Shown here piece by piece: positions 30,096 to 39,885 of a stretch of 64,000 bases of DNA. A program made the position numbers and the translations under genes. The stretch is from JANSXG01 sp024743075. GTDB taxonomy: Bacteria > Planctomycetota > Phycisphaerae > Phycisphaerales > UBA1924. A model generated the notes under the pieces. That model saw only the letters and a program-made list of their open reading frames with translations. It was not told the origin of the DNA and did not search any database. Where the stretch lies: assembly GCA_042140185.1 (NCBI GenBank), contig CP159477.1, positions 2,852,001 through 2,916,000 of the forward strand, written 5' to 3'. How positions within the stretch are numbered: position 1 is the first letter of the stretch; the number at the start of each line of letters is the position of its first letter.

Positions 30096-30698
30096 TCAGG
30101 GTTGGGCGGACGGGTTGGGGAGCAAGTCGGACCAGTCAATCGTCAGCTCATCCGGATCGATGCCGACGCGCCGGGACGCGGCCTCGGCGAGCGAGCGGCG
30201 CAGGGCCTCACTCTCCGTGCGTGCGAGCAGGTAGGCGCTGAGGGCGTCGGTCAGGCGACGGGCCTGGGCGTGGTGGCGGTCCGAGCGGGCGAGCAGCGAC
30301 GCCTCGGTCTGCGCGATGCCGGCGAGGACTTCTTCGCGCAGGCCGATGACGACCGCGCTGACATCGAGGCGCTGCTCGGGCGCCAGCGGGTCCTCGGGGC
30401 CGAGGTCGTGCGAGGCGCGGACGATCCGCTCGGCCTCGGCGTGCAACTGGGCGAAGCGCTGGTCGAGTCGCTCGCGCTCGGACGCGCTGATCGCGCGGAT
30501 CAGCGCCTCGTGCTCGGCGCGCAGCGCATCGATCGCTCCGGACGACGACGCGGCGATCTGCGATGCCTCGGGTGCAAGCGGTGCGCAGCCGCCGCTGAAG
30601 AGCGAGGCGGCGCAGGCGGTGCACGCGCCGAGCAGGGGCAGGAGTCGGGACGGGGCGGGGAGACGGGGCGGTCGGGGCGCGAGGGCGGCGCAGGGCAT
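30096..30698 (-). CDS. Putative coiled-coil lipoprotein
   Basis: A 200-residue protein. The Ala/Pro/Arg-rich start is followed by a hydrophobic segment (LLPLLGACTACAASLFSGGC) whose SGGC fits a lipobox. The rest is long amphipathic helix rich in Glu, Arg and Ala, ending in DELTIDWSDLLPNP. ATG 30698 has GGAG upstream; the frame is open to 30770. Function unknown. Confidence 0.55.
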   Translation of the reverse strand: MPCAALAPRPPRLPAPSRLLPLLGACTACAASLFSGGCAPLAPEASQIAASSSGAIDALRAEHEALIRAISASERERLDQRFAQLHAEAERIVRASHDLGPEDPLAPEQRLDVSAVVIGLREEVLAGIAQTEASLLARSDRHHAQARRLTDALSAYLLARTESEALRRSLAEAASRRVGIDPDELTIDWSDLLPNPSAQP

Positions 30699-30935
30699 GG
30701 CTGGTCTCCGGCAGGGCGGGTGAAAGAAGGTCGTCGTTCGGGGGCGTGCCGAGCGGTCGGCCCGGAACACACACGCCCCTCACCCTTAGCGCCGGCGAGC
30801 CCACGCGGCGCGCGCCACAGCGGTCGATGCGAACAGGCATCGCGCGGATCGGCCCATGGAACGGGCAGAAAAAATTCGAAAAAGTCGCCGGGGTGTACAT
30901 GCGCCGGGGCCCACCCGGCGCGCGCCGGGGCGGAC

Positions 30936-31265
30936 TTAGGGCCGCTTCGGCTTGCGCCTCAACACGACCACCACGCCCCGTAAACCCATCGCCAGCAGCG
31001 CGACGGGGAGTATGAGGTGCCATGCCAGCGCGCCGAGGTCGAGATCGATCGCCCGGTCCAGCGCGCGCAGGGTGTGCGATGGTCGCGGCGTGATGGTCGT
31101 CATGCGCACCGTCCACACGATCGCGAGCGTGGCGATCGCCATCGCCGGCGCGCGCCAGAGCCAGCGCCGTTTCGACCGACGCGTGGTCAGGAAGGCCCCG
31201 AGCAGCCACAGCGCGTTGAGTGCCGCGGACGCCGCGATGATGGCCGGAGCGTACTGCTCGATCAC
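30936..31265 (-). CDS. Small membrane protein
   Basis: A 109-residue protein with three predicted membrane helices (AIIAASAALNALWLLGAFL, AMAIATLAIVWTV, LILPVALLAMGLRGVVVVL) and a basic tail. The GTG start at 31265 overlaps the stop of the acylase gene (GTGA), so the two are probably translationally coupled. No family recognised. The 237-bp gap downstream (30699-30935) holds only an A-rich patch near 30868-30882, which on the minus strand is a T-run after GC-rich hairpins and may terminate this operon. Confidence 0.6.
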   Translation of the reverse strand: MIEQYAPAIIAASAALNALWLLGAFLTTRRSKRRWLWRAPAMAIATLAIVWTVRMTTITPRPSHTLRALDRAIDLDLGALAWHLILPVALLAMGLRGVVVVLRRKPKRP

Positions 31266-33546
31266 GGCGCCGCCTTCGATGCGGGGACAAGTTCGACGCT
31301 GCGCACGGTTCGGGCGATCTGGCCCTCGCGCGTGAGCGGGAGCGGGATCATGTCGCCGCGGCGCCACAGCGGGATCTGGTCGAGCAGGTGGGGCGAGCCG
31401 AGCTGGCCATCCTGGCCCCCGAGGAGGACGACGGTGTTGGCGTCGGGCGATGACATGTCGCAGATGAGGCGGGCGTTGGCACCGAAGGTGACCTGGTGGC
31501 GGTCCGAGGTGACACTGTGGGCGGCTTTGTGGATGGTGGTGGTGGTGCCGGGCGAGGGCAGGTTGTCGAAGGTGTAGCGAGAGCCGATAACCGGGACGTT
31601 GGCGAGCGGGTGGGCGATGTTCAGGCGATGCAGGTCGCCCCAGGTCTGCTCCGGGTCGTAGTCGATGGAGGCGAGGTCGACGATGGTGCGCAGGGCGTCG
31701 GGCGATGGCGCGGCGTCGATGTCCTGGCGCACGAATTCGTGGACATACGCACCCGAGCGCATCGTGCGGATGATCGCGGACGAGTAGCGATCGGTATAGA
31801 GGTGCTCGATCGCGGTATCGAGGAGGCGCTGGTACGACGCGGCGCCGACGGAGTCTTCAGTGTAGTGGCCGTCCCAGCGGAGGGTGTTGAGCAGGATGGG
31901 CGACGACTGCGGGTCGATGCCGTGCGCGCCGCGGCGGTGACGATAGCCTGTGCGGTCTCGAGGGACGCGGCGCTGAACACGTCGCGCTGCAGCTCGCACA
32001 GGTCCTCGGTCGTGACGGGGCGCTCGGACGTGATGTCGGCGAGGACGCTCTGGATGCGCACGAGGCGATCGTTGGCGTTGCCCTGGGCGACCAGCGGCTC
32101 GGTGAAGCGGAGCGGGACGTTGTTGGACGAGGCGAGGAAGCCGACCTCGGGGTTGAACGCGACGGGCAGGTCGGCCTGCGCGACAGGGTTCTCCAGCAGG
32201 TAACGCGACGTGGGCGGGACCGGCGATTCGCGCGAGGCGCGGGCCGCGCTCGGGAACGCCTCGATGGCCATGAGCTGGCCGATGTTGCCCTCGGTGTCGC
32301 CGAAGAGGATGTTCTGGCCCCCGGTGGCGAAGGTGGTGAAGGCGGCGCGGAACTCGTCCCAGTTGGTGGCGTGCGAGGCGCGGAGGAAGGCGGAGGCCTC
32401 GTCGGAGGGGCGATGGCCTCGCCAGGCGAGGGCGAAGTCGCCATCGCCGAGGCGCTTGAGGAGCTGGGCGTCGGAGACGACGGGGCCGAAGGCGCTTTCG
32501 CGAATCTCGGCGGTCTGGTCGAACCAGAGGCGCACGCCGATGGGCTCGGTGCGCGTGGAGACGGGCTGCCAGTCGGACGGGAGCCGGTAGAGCACGCTGG
32601 AAGACGCCTGCATGTTCGTGCCGGTCCAGGCGATGTGTTCGTTGCGACCCACGACGACGAACGGCAGGCCGGGCATGGTCAGGCCGGCGACCGACTTGGT
32701 CGGCGTGCGGTACGCGACGACGCACCAGATGTTCGGCTGAGGCAAGCCGAGGTGCGGATCGGACGCGACGATCGCGCTGCCGGTGGCGGAGCGCCGGCCG
32801 TCGACGACGAATGCGTTGGAGCCGGTGCGACCGGACTGCATGAGCACGTCGAGGTCGGTCGGGGTCTCGGGGCCGTAGCTGGGGACGCCGTCATCGGCGA
32901 AGTCCCAGAGGCGGCGCGCGAAGTCGTCGTAGCCCTTCTGGTTGCGCAGCGGGATGAGCGCGAGCCAGCGCCCCCAGTTCACATCGACGCAGGCGAGTCG
33001 CCCGAAGGCGAGCACGTCCTCGACGGTCCACTCCTCGTCGAGCGAGAAGCCGAGGGTGTCGAAGTCGGCGGGGGTGGTGGCGAGGGTGCGCCGGTAGTCG
33101 TTCACGCCCTCGACGTACCGCTCGATCCACGCGCGCGTGTCCGGCGGCAATCGGCGGGCCATCTCGGGGACGGCGCGGTCGAGATCGAAGGCGCGGATGG
33201 CCTCGTCGATGGGCGCGCCGATGGGTCCGGCGGACTCGGCGAGCCGGCCGCGCGAGACGCGCCGGAAGAGGTCCATCTGGGTGAGGCGGAGGTGAGCGTG
33301 GACGAGACCGAGGGTGTAGGGGGCGTCGGACTCGTCGGCGACTTCTATAAAAGGAATGAGGTGCTGGTCGTAGCGGATGGTCGCGGGGGCCTGCAGGCCG
33401 GGCCAGAGTTCGCGCATGCGGTCGACGCGTGTCTCGGCCATGATCGACGACGGGCGCGGCGGCGGGGAGACGCAACTCGACAGCGTCAGCGCGATGACGA
33501 CGAACAGGGCGAGGTGCAGGGCGGGATGGGCGAGCAGGCGGGTCAT
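31262..33546 (-). CDS. Penicillin-acylase-family lipoprotein (frame break)
   Basis: About 761 residues, an Ntn-hydrolase of the penicillin G acylase / acyl-homoserine-lactone acylase family. The lipoprotein signal ends LTLSSC. PYTLGLVHAHLRLTQMDLFRR is the typical alpha-chain start, and RTGSNAFVVDGRRSATGSAIVASDPHL contains GSNAFVV, where Ser is the expected autocatalytic N-terminal nucleophile of the beta chain. A missing base at 31921-31931 shifts the last third of the protein; adding one base restores ARHGIDPQSSPILLNTL. ATG 33546 is preceded by GGGAG. The substrate is unknown. Confidence 0.85.
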
Positions 33547-33700
33547 GCTTTGACGGGGCTCCCTGACCGGAAAGACGCGGCGCGACGGAGGGCGTTCCAT
33601 CGTAGGGAGACGTTCGCTGAACCGAGGGCGCGGGATTCCCCTCTTTCCGCCGCTCACCAGTTCGCCCCCGGCAGGGCATCCAGCGGGAACGGCGGTCGGC

Positions 33701-34024
33701 TCAGCGGTGCAGGGCGAGGCCGAGCAGCGCGAGTTCGGAGTCGTCGCCGGCGATGCGGTTGGTGCGCAGCGTGGAGCAGCCGGTGCAGCGGTGGATGATG
33801 GCCCACTCGCCGTCCTGGCGGACCTCGATGCCCACGGGCTCCATGGGCGAGCGGCAGGCGCAGCGCCGGTCGCCGGGTTCCTCGTCGAGGTGGCGCGACC
33901 AGAGGCAGAGCGGGCAGTGGTTGCGATGGCGCGTGCCGAAGCGCGTCGGGTCGATGGTGGCGCGGCAGCGGATGCAGGTGAAGCCGGCGCTCGCGCCCCG
34001 GTCGTGTCGTGATTTTCCGGACAT
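33701..34024 (-). CDS. RNHCP-domain protein
   Basis: A 107-residue protein with the diagnostic RNHCPLCLWSRHLD motif of the RNHCP family, a small Cys-rich domain of unknown function. It contains FTCIRC, the RNHCP core, CACRSPMEP and HRCTGCSTLRTNRIAGDD, i.e. several zinc-binding CxxC knuckles. ATG 34024 is chosen where homology begins; no clear Shine-Dalgarno, and upstream in-frame starts exist to 34153. Confidence 0.8.
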   Translation of the reverse strand: MSGKSRHDRGASAGFTCIRCRATIDPTRFGTRHRNHCPLCLWSRHLDEEPGDRRCACRSPMEPVGIEVRQDGEWAIIHRCTGCSTLRTNRIAGDDSELALLGLALHR

Positions 34025-34322
34025 GTGTGAGAAAACCCCTGGCGCACCGAGCGGTACGCCGGACAGACAAATCATCATCTGGAGGGTCGGGGTGAACATC
34101 CCGCGCGGGACGGGTGCGCGGCGGTCGGGTCCAGTCGAGCCCGACGGGCGCACGGAGCGCGCAGAACCGTTGACCGGTCATCTGCGCGGCGCGGGATGTT
34201 TCAGCAGGCGGTCGTCATCAGCCGGGAGCATACCCTTCGGCGTCGGCGGTGCAAGCGGGCGTGCAAAGAAAAACGCGGCCCAAAAGGCCGCGTTCCGTCA
34301 ATCAATTGCTTGTCCGCTTCGC
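34025..34322. other. Intergenic region of 298 bp
   Basis: Holds the terminator at 34265-34294 and the possible promoter of the RNHCP gene. Nothing else supported. Confidence 0.4.
34265..34294 (-). terminator. Intrinsic terminator of the HTH-membrane gene
   Basis: AACGCGGCC (34272-34280) pairs perfectly with GGCCGCGTT (34286-34294), loop CAAAA. On the minus strand it is followed by TTTTCTTT (34265-34272). It lies just after the stop at 34323. Confidence 0.9.
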
Positions 34323-35171
34323 TCAGCTCTTGCCGCCGATGAAGAAGCCGATGCCGCCGGCGAGCAGGGTCACGCCGAGCAGGATCGCGACGGGGATCAG
34401 GAGGTCCTGGCTGAAGGTGTCGGCGAGGTCAACGGGCGGGGCACCGACCATGCCCATGAGCACGACCGCGACACCTGCGAGCAGCGAGAGGATCGCGCCG
34501 ATGGCGAAGCCGCCGGCGAGGCCGGAGCCCTTGCCGTCGTACGGTTCGGCGGCGACCATCGCGCCGGACTGCGCCGCCTGCTGGCCGAAGCCCATGTCGC
34601 CACCGGACGACGCCGGGCCGTCGAACAGGTCCGCGCCGGCCGCGGCGGTGCCCGAGGGGCCGCCTTCGTCGCCGGAGTAGAGTTCGTCGAGCAGGCCTTC
34701 GGTGGCCATACCGGTGTCGTCGCTGTCGCGGGTGAGGTCCATGAGGCCCGAGCCGGATCCGAACGACTCGAGCGAGACATCGCCGATGCCGCCGTCGCCG
34801 GTGACGAGCGTGTCGGCCGAGGCGTCCACGCCGCCGACCTCGTCGGCGTCGAACACGCTGACGCCGGAGTTTCCGCCCGAATCGGCAACATCGAGCCCGG
34901 AACCGCCGCCTGTGTCCATTCCGAGGCCGGTGTCGGACGCGTCGAGCCCGAGGGCGGTGTCGCCGGAAGAGGTGTCGGTGAGCGGGATCATGCCGGACTC
35001 GTCCGCGCCGGCGTCACCGGCGAGGAGGTCGATCTGGTCGACCTTGAAGATCAGCTTGTCGCCGTCGCGGAACTCGGTGATCTGGCCCTTGGAGGCCATG
35101 TCGCGGACTTCGCCTTCGGTCTTACCGAGCTTGGCCGCGGCTTCCTCGAGGTTGTAGAACATCTTCGCCAT
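34323..35171 (-). CDS. HTH-domain protein with acidic linker and C-terminal membrane anchor
   Basis: A 282-residue protein with an unusual build. Residues 1-50 match the MerR/excisionase-like HTH_17 fold (MFYNLEEAAAKLGKTEGEVRDMASKGQITEFRDGDKLIFKVDQID). About 150 residues of Gly/Asp/Ser-rich acidic low complexity follow, then two membrane helices (AIGAILSLLAGVAVVLMGMVG and IPVAILLGVTLLAGGIGFFIGG). The DNA-binding-like head would sit in the cytoplasm, tethered to the membrane by a disordered linker. ATG 35171 has GAGG. Function unknown. Confidence 0.75.
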   Translation of the reverse strand: MAKMFYNLEEAAAKLGKTEGEVRDMASKGQITEFRDGDKLIFKVDQIDLLAGDAGADESGMIPLTDTSSGDTALGLDASDTGLGMDTGGGSGLDVADSGGNSGVSVFDADEVGGVDASADTLVTGDGGIGDVSLESFGSGSGLMDLTRDSDDTGMATEGLLDELYSGDEGGPSGTAAAGADLFDGPASSGGDMGFGQQAAQSGAMVAAEPYDGKGSGLAGGFAIGAILSLLAGVAVVLMGMVGAPPVDLADTFSQDLLIPVAILLGVTLLAGGIGFFIGGKS

Positions 35172-35418
35172 CGCGACACCCTCTATAAAGGTTCCAACCG
35201 TGCCCGCGTTGCCTGAAACGCGGGAATGCACCATCCGCCGGGCCGATCCGCCCGGTTCAGATCGGACACGCTACCTGAGCGAGCCAGGCTTTGCCACCCC
35301 ATACGGCCCGGAGACGCTCCGGTTCCACGCCCGAAATCCGCCTGTTTCCCGCACCGGCATGGGAACGGTGAGGGCGATCCATCCGATTCGCGCTGGCCGG
35401 GGATCGGTCGGAGTGACG

Positions 35419-36408
35419 ATGGATAGCGGGCCGGAAGCCCGACTCATGCCACGCCCTCCGCTCCAAACCGCCCTCCGCGCCCTCGGCGACGCTCTGCCGA
35501 TGCCCGAGCCGGGCGCGATCGAAGTCGATCGGGCCGATCTGGCGATCGCCCACCTCCCGGCAGAGCTCGAAGGGCTGACCATCCTGCAGGTCAGCGACAC
35601 GCACATCACCGCCCGGAACACGGTGGCCCGGGACCTGCACGACCGGCTGCTGGAGTTGCTCGAATCGCCGGACCCGTCGTGGCCCGCCATCGACCTCGCG
35701 GTCTTCAGCGGCGACTACATGAATGTGGACGGAGATGAGCACCTCGCGAGTGACTGCCTGCGCGACCTGGTGCACACGAGCGCGAAGCTGACTCGACGCG
35801 GGTGCTTCGGCGTGTTCGGCAACCACGACCACGCGGAGCTGAAAGACCTCGTTCGCGCGCGCACGCGGCGCGACGGCTGGCCGGTGACATGGATGCACAG
35901 CGCTTCACTCGAGATCGATGGTCTGCCGCTGGAGGTGTTCGGCTCGGACTGGCCCGAGTCGTTCCGTGCGGCGATCGCGAACCGACCGGAGCGGCTGTGC
36001 GACGGAGCGCCGCTGCGTCTCGCGCTCGGGCACACGCCCGACAGCATCGGCGATGCGCATCGCGCCGGCGCCCACCTGCTGCTCGCCGGTCACACGCACG
36101 GCGGGCAGATCCGCCTGAACACGGCGCGCGGTGTGCTGGCGGGGTTCACGGCATCGACGATCGTGCCGCGGCGCGCGCCTTCGGGGATCTACCGATTCCG
36201 ACACGACTCGACGCCCCATAATCGCGAGACGACGCTGGCGGTCACGCGTGGCGTGGGCTTCCAACTGATGCCGGTGCGGATCAACTGCCCGCCGCAGATC
36301 GTGCTGTACACGCTGCGTGCCGCCGAACCGGATCGAAGCGGGGAAACACCGATGCCTCCGGAGCCGGCGGGGCCGGACGGGCGGCTGGAGGTGGTTCGGG
36401 TGTGGTAG
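35419..36408 (+). CDS. Metallophosphoesterase
   Basis: A 329-residue calcineurin-like phosphoesterase without membrane segments. The motif order is VSDTHI, FSGDYMNVDGD, FGNHDHAEL and AGHTHGGQIRLN. The same family as the protein at 4021-5268 but lacking its N-terminal anchor, so probably cytoplasmic. ATG 35419 has GGAG 5 nt upstream; ATG 35446 is an alternative. It is divergent from the HTH-membrane gene. Confidence 0.85.
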   Translation: MDSGPEARLMPRPPLQTALRALGDALPMPEPGAIEVDRADLAIAHLPAELEGLTILQVSDTHITARNTVARDLHDRLLELLESPDPSWPAIDLAVFSGDYMNVDGDEHLASDCLRDLVHTSAKLTRRGCFGVFGNHDHAELKDLVRARTRRDGWPVTWMHSASLEIDGLPLEVFGSDWPESFRAAIANRPERLCDGAPLRLALGHTPDSIGDAHRAGAHLLLAGHTHGGQIRLNTARGVLAGFTASTIVPRRAPSGIYRFRHDSTPHNRETTLAVTRGVGFQLMPVRINCPPQIVLYTLRAAEPDRSGETPMPPEPAGPDGRLEVVRVW

Positions 36409-36413
36409 CACGT

Positions 36414-37448
36414 TCAACCGGCGGGAGGATCTGGAGAGTCCGCATCCTTTCCGTCAGCGTCGCCGCGGGAATCGCCATCTCCGAACGCGAGGAAGCGGAT
36501 CAGGTTGATCGCGTACGCGCGGTTGTCGAACCGGTTGATGTCGGTACCGGCCCCGTTGAGATTGAAGAACGTGTTCCGGTCGAGGTGTCCCGCGATCCTG
36601 CCGCGTCCGACGCGGGCGACGCACAGGGCGGCATCGCGCGGGCCGACCGCCCGACTCGATCCGCGCCCGGCCTCGGTGTCGTTGTTGCGGGTCTGTGCAC
36701 CCGATCTGGCGCGGACCACGAGCGTCGTGCGTACCCCCTTGATGTCGGCCTCCGGGACGACGATCGGCGAGACGCCCTCGCCGTCGAAGGCGTCCACGCC
36801 CGCGAGGATCGAGTGATCGCCGGCCATGAAGTTCCCGTCGGCTCGGCGAAGAGCGTAGGTCCCCTGGTCCTGCTGCATCGTCCAGCCGAAGCGATCGAGA
36901 AACTGCTGATCCGAGTTCGAGGCGTCGGGCCAGTCGGACCCGAAGTTCGCGTCCGAGATGAAGAGCACGCTCCCGCCGCCGCGGACGTACCGCTCGATCG
37001 CGTCGATCTGCGCGGGTTTGTACACGGCGTTGTTCGAGCCCATCACGATGACGGCGTACCGATCGAGATCCATCGTCTCGAACGCGACCGGCGCTCCCTC
37101 TGTCTGGCCCTCGGGTGGAGCACCGGCTTCGAGCGGCTCGATGATCTGCTCGACGACGAAGCCACCCGCGCGAAGCGACTCGGCGAACTCGAACCAGCCG
37201 TGGTTGCCGCGCCGGGTGGACTCGTTCGTGATATCGGCGAGCTGCTCGGTGCGGCTCCGGTCGTCGCGCCCCTCGAGGAACCCGCCGCTGCGGTCCGCGC
37301 CGCGAACGAACAGGACACGGATCGGCTCATGCTCAAGCGACGCGGCCTCGCCTTCGCCCAGCGGCTGGCTGCTCGCGACCTGAGTCTGCGAAGCGAGGAC
37401 GACGAGCGTTGCGGCGAGAGCGATCATCCCAACAAGACGGTGACTCAT
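36414..37448 (-). CDS. Secreted ThuA-like (class I glutamine amidotransferase-like) protein
   Basis: A 344-residue exported protein. The signal peptide ends near VASS (residue 27). The fold-defining blocks are PIRVLFVRG, YAVIVMGSNNAVYKPAQIDAIERYVRGGGSVLFISDANFGSDW and GRGRIAGHLDRNTFFN, typical of ThuA or DUF4159-like GATase1-fold proteins common in planctomycetes. The catalytic Cys of true amidotransferases is not seen. A role in sugar metabolism is family-based inference. Confidence 0.7.
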   Translation of the reverse strand: MSHRLVGMIALAATLVVLASQTQVASSQPLGEGEAASLEHEPIRVLFVRGADRSGGFLEGRDDRSRTEQLADITNESTRRGNHGWFEFAESLRAGGFVVEQIIEPLEAGAPPEGQTEGAPVAFETMDLDRYAVIVMGSNNAVYKPAQIDAIERYVRGGGSVLFISDANFGSDWPDASNSDQQFLDRFGWTMQQDQGTYALRRADGNFMAGDHSILAGVDAFDGEGVSPIVVPEADIKGVRTTLVVRARSGAQTRNNDTEAGRGSSRAVGPRDAALCVARVGRGRIAGHLDRNTFFNLNGAGTDINRFDNRAYAINLIRFLAFGDGDSRGDADGKDADSPDPPAG

Positions 37449-37582
37449 CCGGTGGCCCTCCTACTGCGGATCCCGTTGCGGCGTCCCGACACTGATCGTA
37501 CGCGACCGAAGGACTCAGGAACGCCCAAAATCGTGATCGGAAACTTGGGCGCGGACCGCAACTGAAGGCGCTGTTGCGATGC

Positions 37583-38344
37583 TCACGCGGACAGCACCGC
37601 CGCGAGCAGAAGCGCCGACAGCGCCGCAACGATCACCGCCGCGATGAAGTTTGCCGCGACCATGGCGATCGCGAGTCCGATCAGGCTTGCCTTGCGCGCG
37701 AACGGATTGCGCAAGCGCATCCACTCGAACCCGCTCATGAAGACGAGGCTTGACGCGAGCAGGATGTACGCGACAACCGCGACGAACATGAGCCAGCCGC
37801 CCCAGGCCCAACGCCCGAGCGTGTAGCCGAGGACGATCACGAACAGCGGGAACAACCCACCGGCGACGACGCCGCCCCAACCGCTGACCATCGTGAAACG
37901 CCGGATCCGTCGGCCACGCTCGATCCAACGCTCCACGACGAGCCTTGGCGATAACCGTTCTCCGCACTCCGGGCAGGCGCGAACATCGTTCCAGTGCTCG
38001 CACAGCCCGGTGATGTCGTACAGGCACGCTGGGCAGCAGCGATCCGCGTTCGCGCGGGCGCGTTGCGCCTGACGCCGCAGCGCATCTTCCGGCGAGTCGC
38101 CAAGATCGTCGTCCACCGGGTCGGCGTGCGTCGGGCTGGTCGGCAAGCCTCGGCGCCGACGCTCAGACGCGGCCCCCACCACCTTCGCGAGGTCCGGCTT
38201 CGAGAGCGAAGCGACGTTCTCGCAAACGGAGCATCGCACCGCCCCCGACACCTCCGGCCACTCACAGACGAATCTGGTGCCGCAGCGTCGGCACTCGATC
38301 GTCGGGGAGACGGTGGGATCGGGATCAGCCGAAGCGGGTTCCAC
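37583..38344 (-). CDS. Double zinc-ribbon membrane protein, family member 3
   Basis: A 253-residue paralogue of 28953-29717. The first ribbon is CRRCGTRFVC...CSVC near residue 18, the second CPACLYDI...CPECGERLS near 103, and four hydrophobic helices follow, with the same RLRNP turn. The linker between ribbons is Arg/Asp-rich and unconserved. It lies 9 kb away on the opposite strand from its paralogues. Confidence 0.7.
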   Translation of the reverse strand: MEPASADPDPTVSPTIECRRCGTRFVCEWPEVSGAVRCSVCENVASLSKPDLAKVVGAASERRRRGLPTSPTHADPVDDDLGDSPEDALRRQAQRARANADRCCPACLYDITGLCEHWNDVRACPECGERLSPRLVVERWIERGRRIRRFTMVSGWGGVVAGGLFPLFVIVLGYTLGRWAWGGWLMFVAVVAYILLASSLVFMSGFEWMRLRNPFARKASLIGLAIAMVAANFIAAVIVAALSALLLAAVLSA

Positions 38345-38404
38345 GGAATGATTATCCGTGAAACAGGGCGGGCCGTTGCAGCAAACTCGTGGTCGCTTCC
38401 TCGC

Positions 38405-39103
38405 CTACTCCACCGCCCCCAGCCGCTTCACCTGCTCGTCGGCCAACTGCTGGTCCCAGCGCTTGCTTACGTCGTGCTCGATACCGATCTGATCGAGCAC
38501 CCGCGCCACCACGAAGTCCACGATGTCCTCGACCGAGCGCGGGTGCAGGTAGAAGCCGGGGTTGGTCGGGCAGATGATCGCGCCCGCGTCGTGCAATTCG
38601 AGCGAGTTCTTCAGGTCGATGCGGTTCAGCGGCGCTTCGCGATGGCAGATCACCAGCGGGAACTTCTCTTTCAGCGCGACCGCCGCGGCACGGGTCAGCA
38701 GCTGATCCCCCGCGCCCGAGGCGATCTGCCCGAGCGTGTTCGACGAGCAGGGCAGGATGATCATGCCGTCGTGCCGGAACGAACCCGAGCCGAGCGAAGC
38801 GCCGACGTCTTTGGCCGGGTGCAGCACCACGCCGTGGTCGCGGGCCTGCTCGCTGGTGGTGCCCTCGGGCAGCCCGCAGAGCATGTCGAGCTGGACGCCT
38901 TCCATGCCGAGTTCGTCGTGCAGCAGCCGCTTGCCGTAGTTCGTGATGACGATGTGCACCTCGTGGCCCAGGCGGACCAGGGTGGTGCAGAGCTTCTGGG
39001 CGTACGCCGCCCCCGACGCGCCGGTGATTCCCACAACGACCCGGCGTCGTTGTTTCGGCTGGCCGCTCTGACCGTCCGGATGGCTGTTCAGACCCGTGCT
39101 CAT
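38405..39103 (-). CDS. ubiX: Flavin prenyltransferase UbiX
   Basis: Makes prenylated FMN, the cofactor of UbiD-type decarboxylases. The 232-residue protein has VVVGITGASGAAYAQKL (FMN-binding), ILPCSSNTLGQIASG and a C-terminal NPGFYLHPRSVEDIVDFVVAR. Length is slightly above the usual 190-210 because of an N-terminal Gln/Arg-rich tail. No ubiD is in the window. A TACAGT box sits 8 nt before ATG 39103. Confidence 0.93.
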   Translation of the reverse strand: MSTGLNSHPDGQSGQPKQRRRVVVGITGASGAAYAQKLCTTLVRLGHEVHIVITNYGKRLLHDELGMEGVQLDMLCGLPEGTTSEQARDHGVVLHPAKDVGASLGSGSFRHDGMIILPCSSNTLGQIASGAGDQLLTRAAAVALKEKFPLVICHREAPLNRIDLKNSLELHDAGAIICPTNPGFYLHPRSVEDIVDFVVARVLDQIGIEHDVSKRWDQQLADEQVKRLGAVE

Positions 39104-39111
39104 GCGGAACT

Positions 39112-39117
39112 ACTGTA
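39112..39117 (-). promoter_or_regulatory. -10 box, leaderless-type promoter of ubiX
   Basis: TACAGT on the minus strand ends 8 nt before ATG 39103; no Shine-Dalgarno. Confidence 0.45.
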
Positions 39118-39226
39118 GCCCGCGCCGATCCGGTAGACTGGCCCCTCGCCCGAGTACGGCCATCCGGACTTTCCCCGGACGCCTCGCCGGGCCGGTTCCA
39201 GCAACCACGACCAACGCGGAGTCACC

Positions 39227-39880
39227 ATGACGACACGCCAACGCCAATCCGGACAAACCCGCGCCATGCTCGGCGCCGCGATCCTCGGCCTCGCGTCCCT
39301 CGCCGGGGCCACCGGCTGCGCGACCTACGCGAACTACCCGCCCATCGGCCAGGACCTCGCGATCAACGACCCGAACGTTGTCCCGCTCCCGGTCCTGATG
39401 CGCGTCGCCACGACGCGGGTGCTCCAGCGCGATGCCGCCTCCGGCGACCTGCCCGACAACTGGGTGCTCAACCTGCCCCGCGGCATGACCACCGAACGCG
39501 CCCGCTCGGTCCTCGACAACACCATGGCCGACGCCGGCGTTTCCGGCGGCATGCTCGTCGGTGACAGCGGCTACCAAGGCCTGCCCGTCTACTCCATCAC
39601 GCGCGTCTGGCTCCGGGGCGACAAGGCCACCGTCGATGTCATCCGCCCGGTGACGCTCGACGGCATGCAGGCCACCGAAGAGAACGCCGACGGCGTCGCC
39701 TACACCTACCAGAAGGTCACCCTGCGCCTCGAAGGCGGCTTCCGCCCGTGGCGCGTCGTCGGCACGCGCGAGTGGCCTATCGGCCTGGAAGACCGCCCCG
39801 AACTCTTCGGCTGGCCCGAGGGCACGCAATCTTCCGCCGCCGTCGATACCGATCCTGAGTTTGAGTCCGAGGGAAACTGA
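39227..39880 (+). CDS. Putative lipoprotein
   Basis: A 217-residue exported protein. Signal MLGAAILGLASLAGATGC ends in a lipobox-like ATGC. The mature part contains PPIGQDLAINDPN, VLNLPRGMTTERARSVLDN and VTLRLEGGFRPWRVVGTREW; no known domain recognised. GCGGAG precedes the start. The 88-residue gene at 39886 follows 5 bp later and is likely co-transcribed. Confidence 0.7.
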   Translation: MTTRQRQSGQTRAMLGAAILGLASLAGATGCATYANYPPIGQDLAINDPNVVPLPVLMRVATTRVLQRDAASGDLPDNWVLNLPRGMTTERARSVLDNTMADAGVSGGMLVGDSGYQGLPVYSITRVWLRGDKATVDVIRPVTLDGMQATEENADGVAYTYQKVTLRLEGGFRPWRVVGTREWPIGLEDRPELFGWPEGTQSSAAVDTDPEFESEGN

Positions 39881-39885
39881 TCGCC

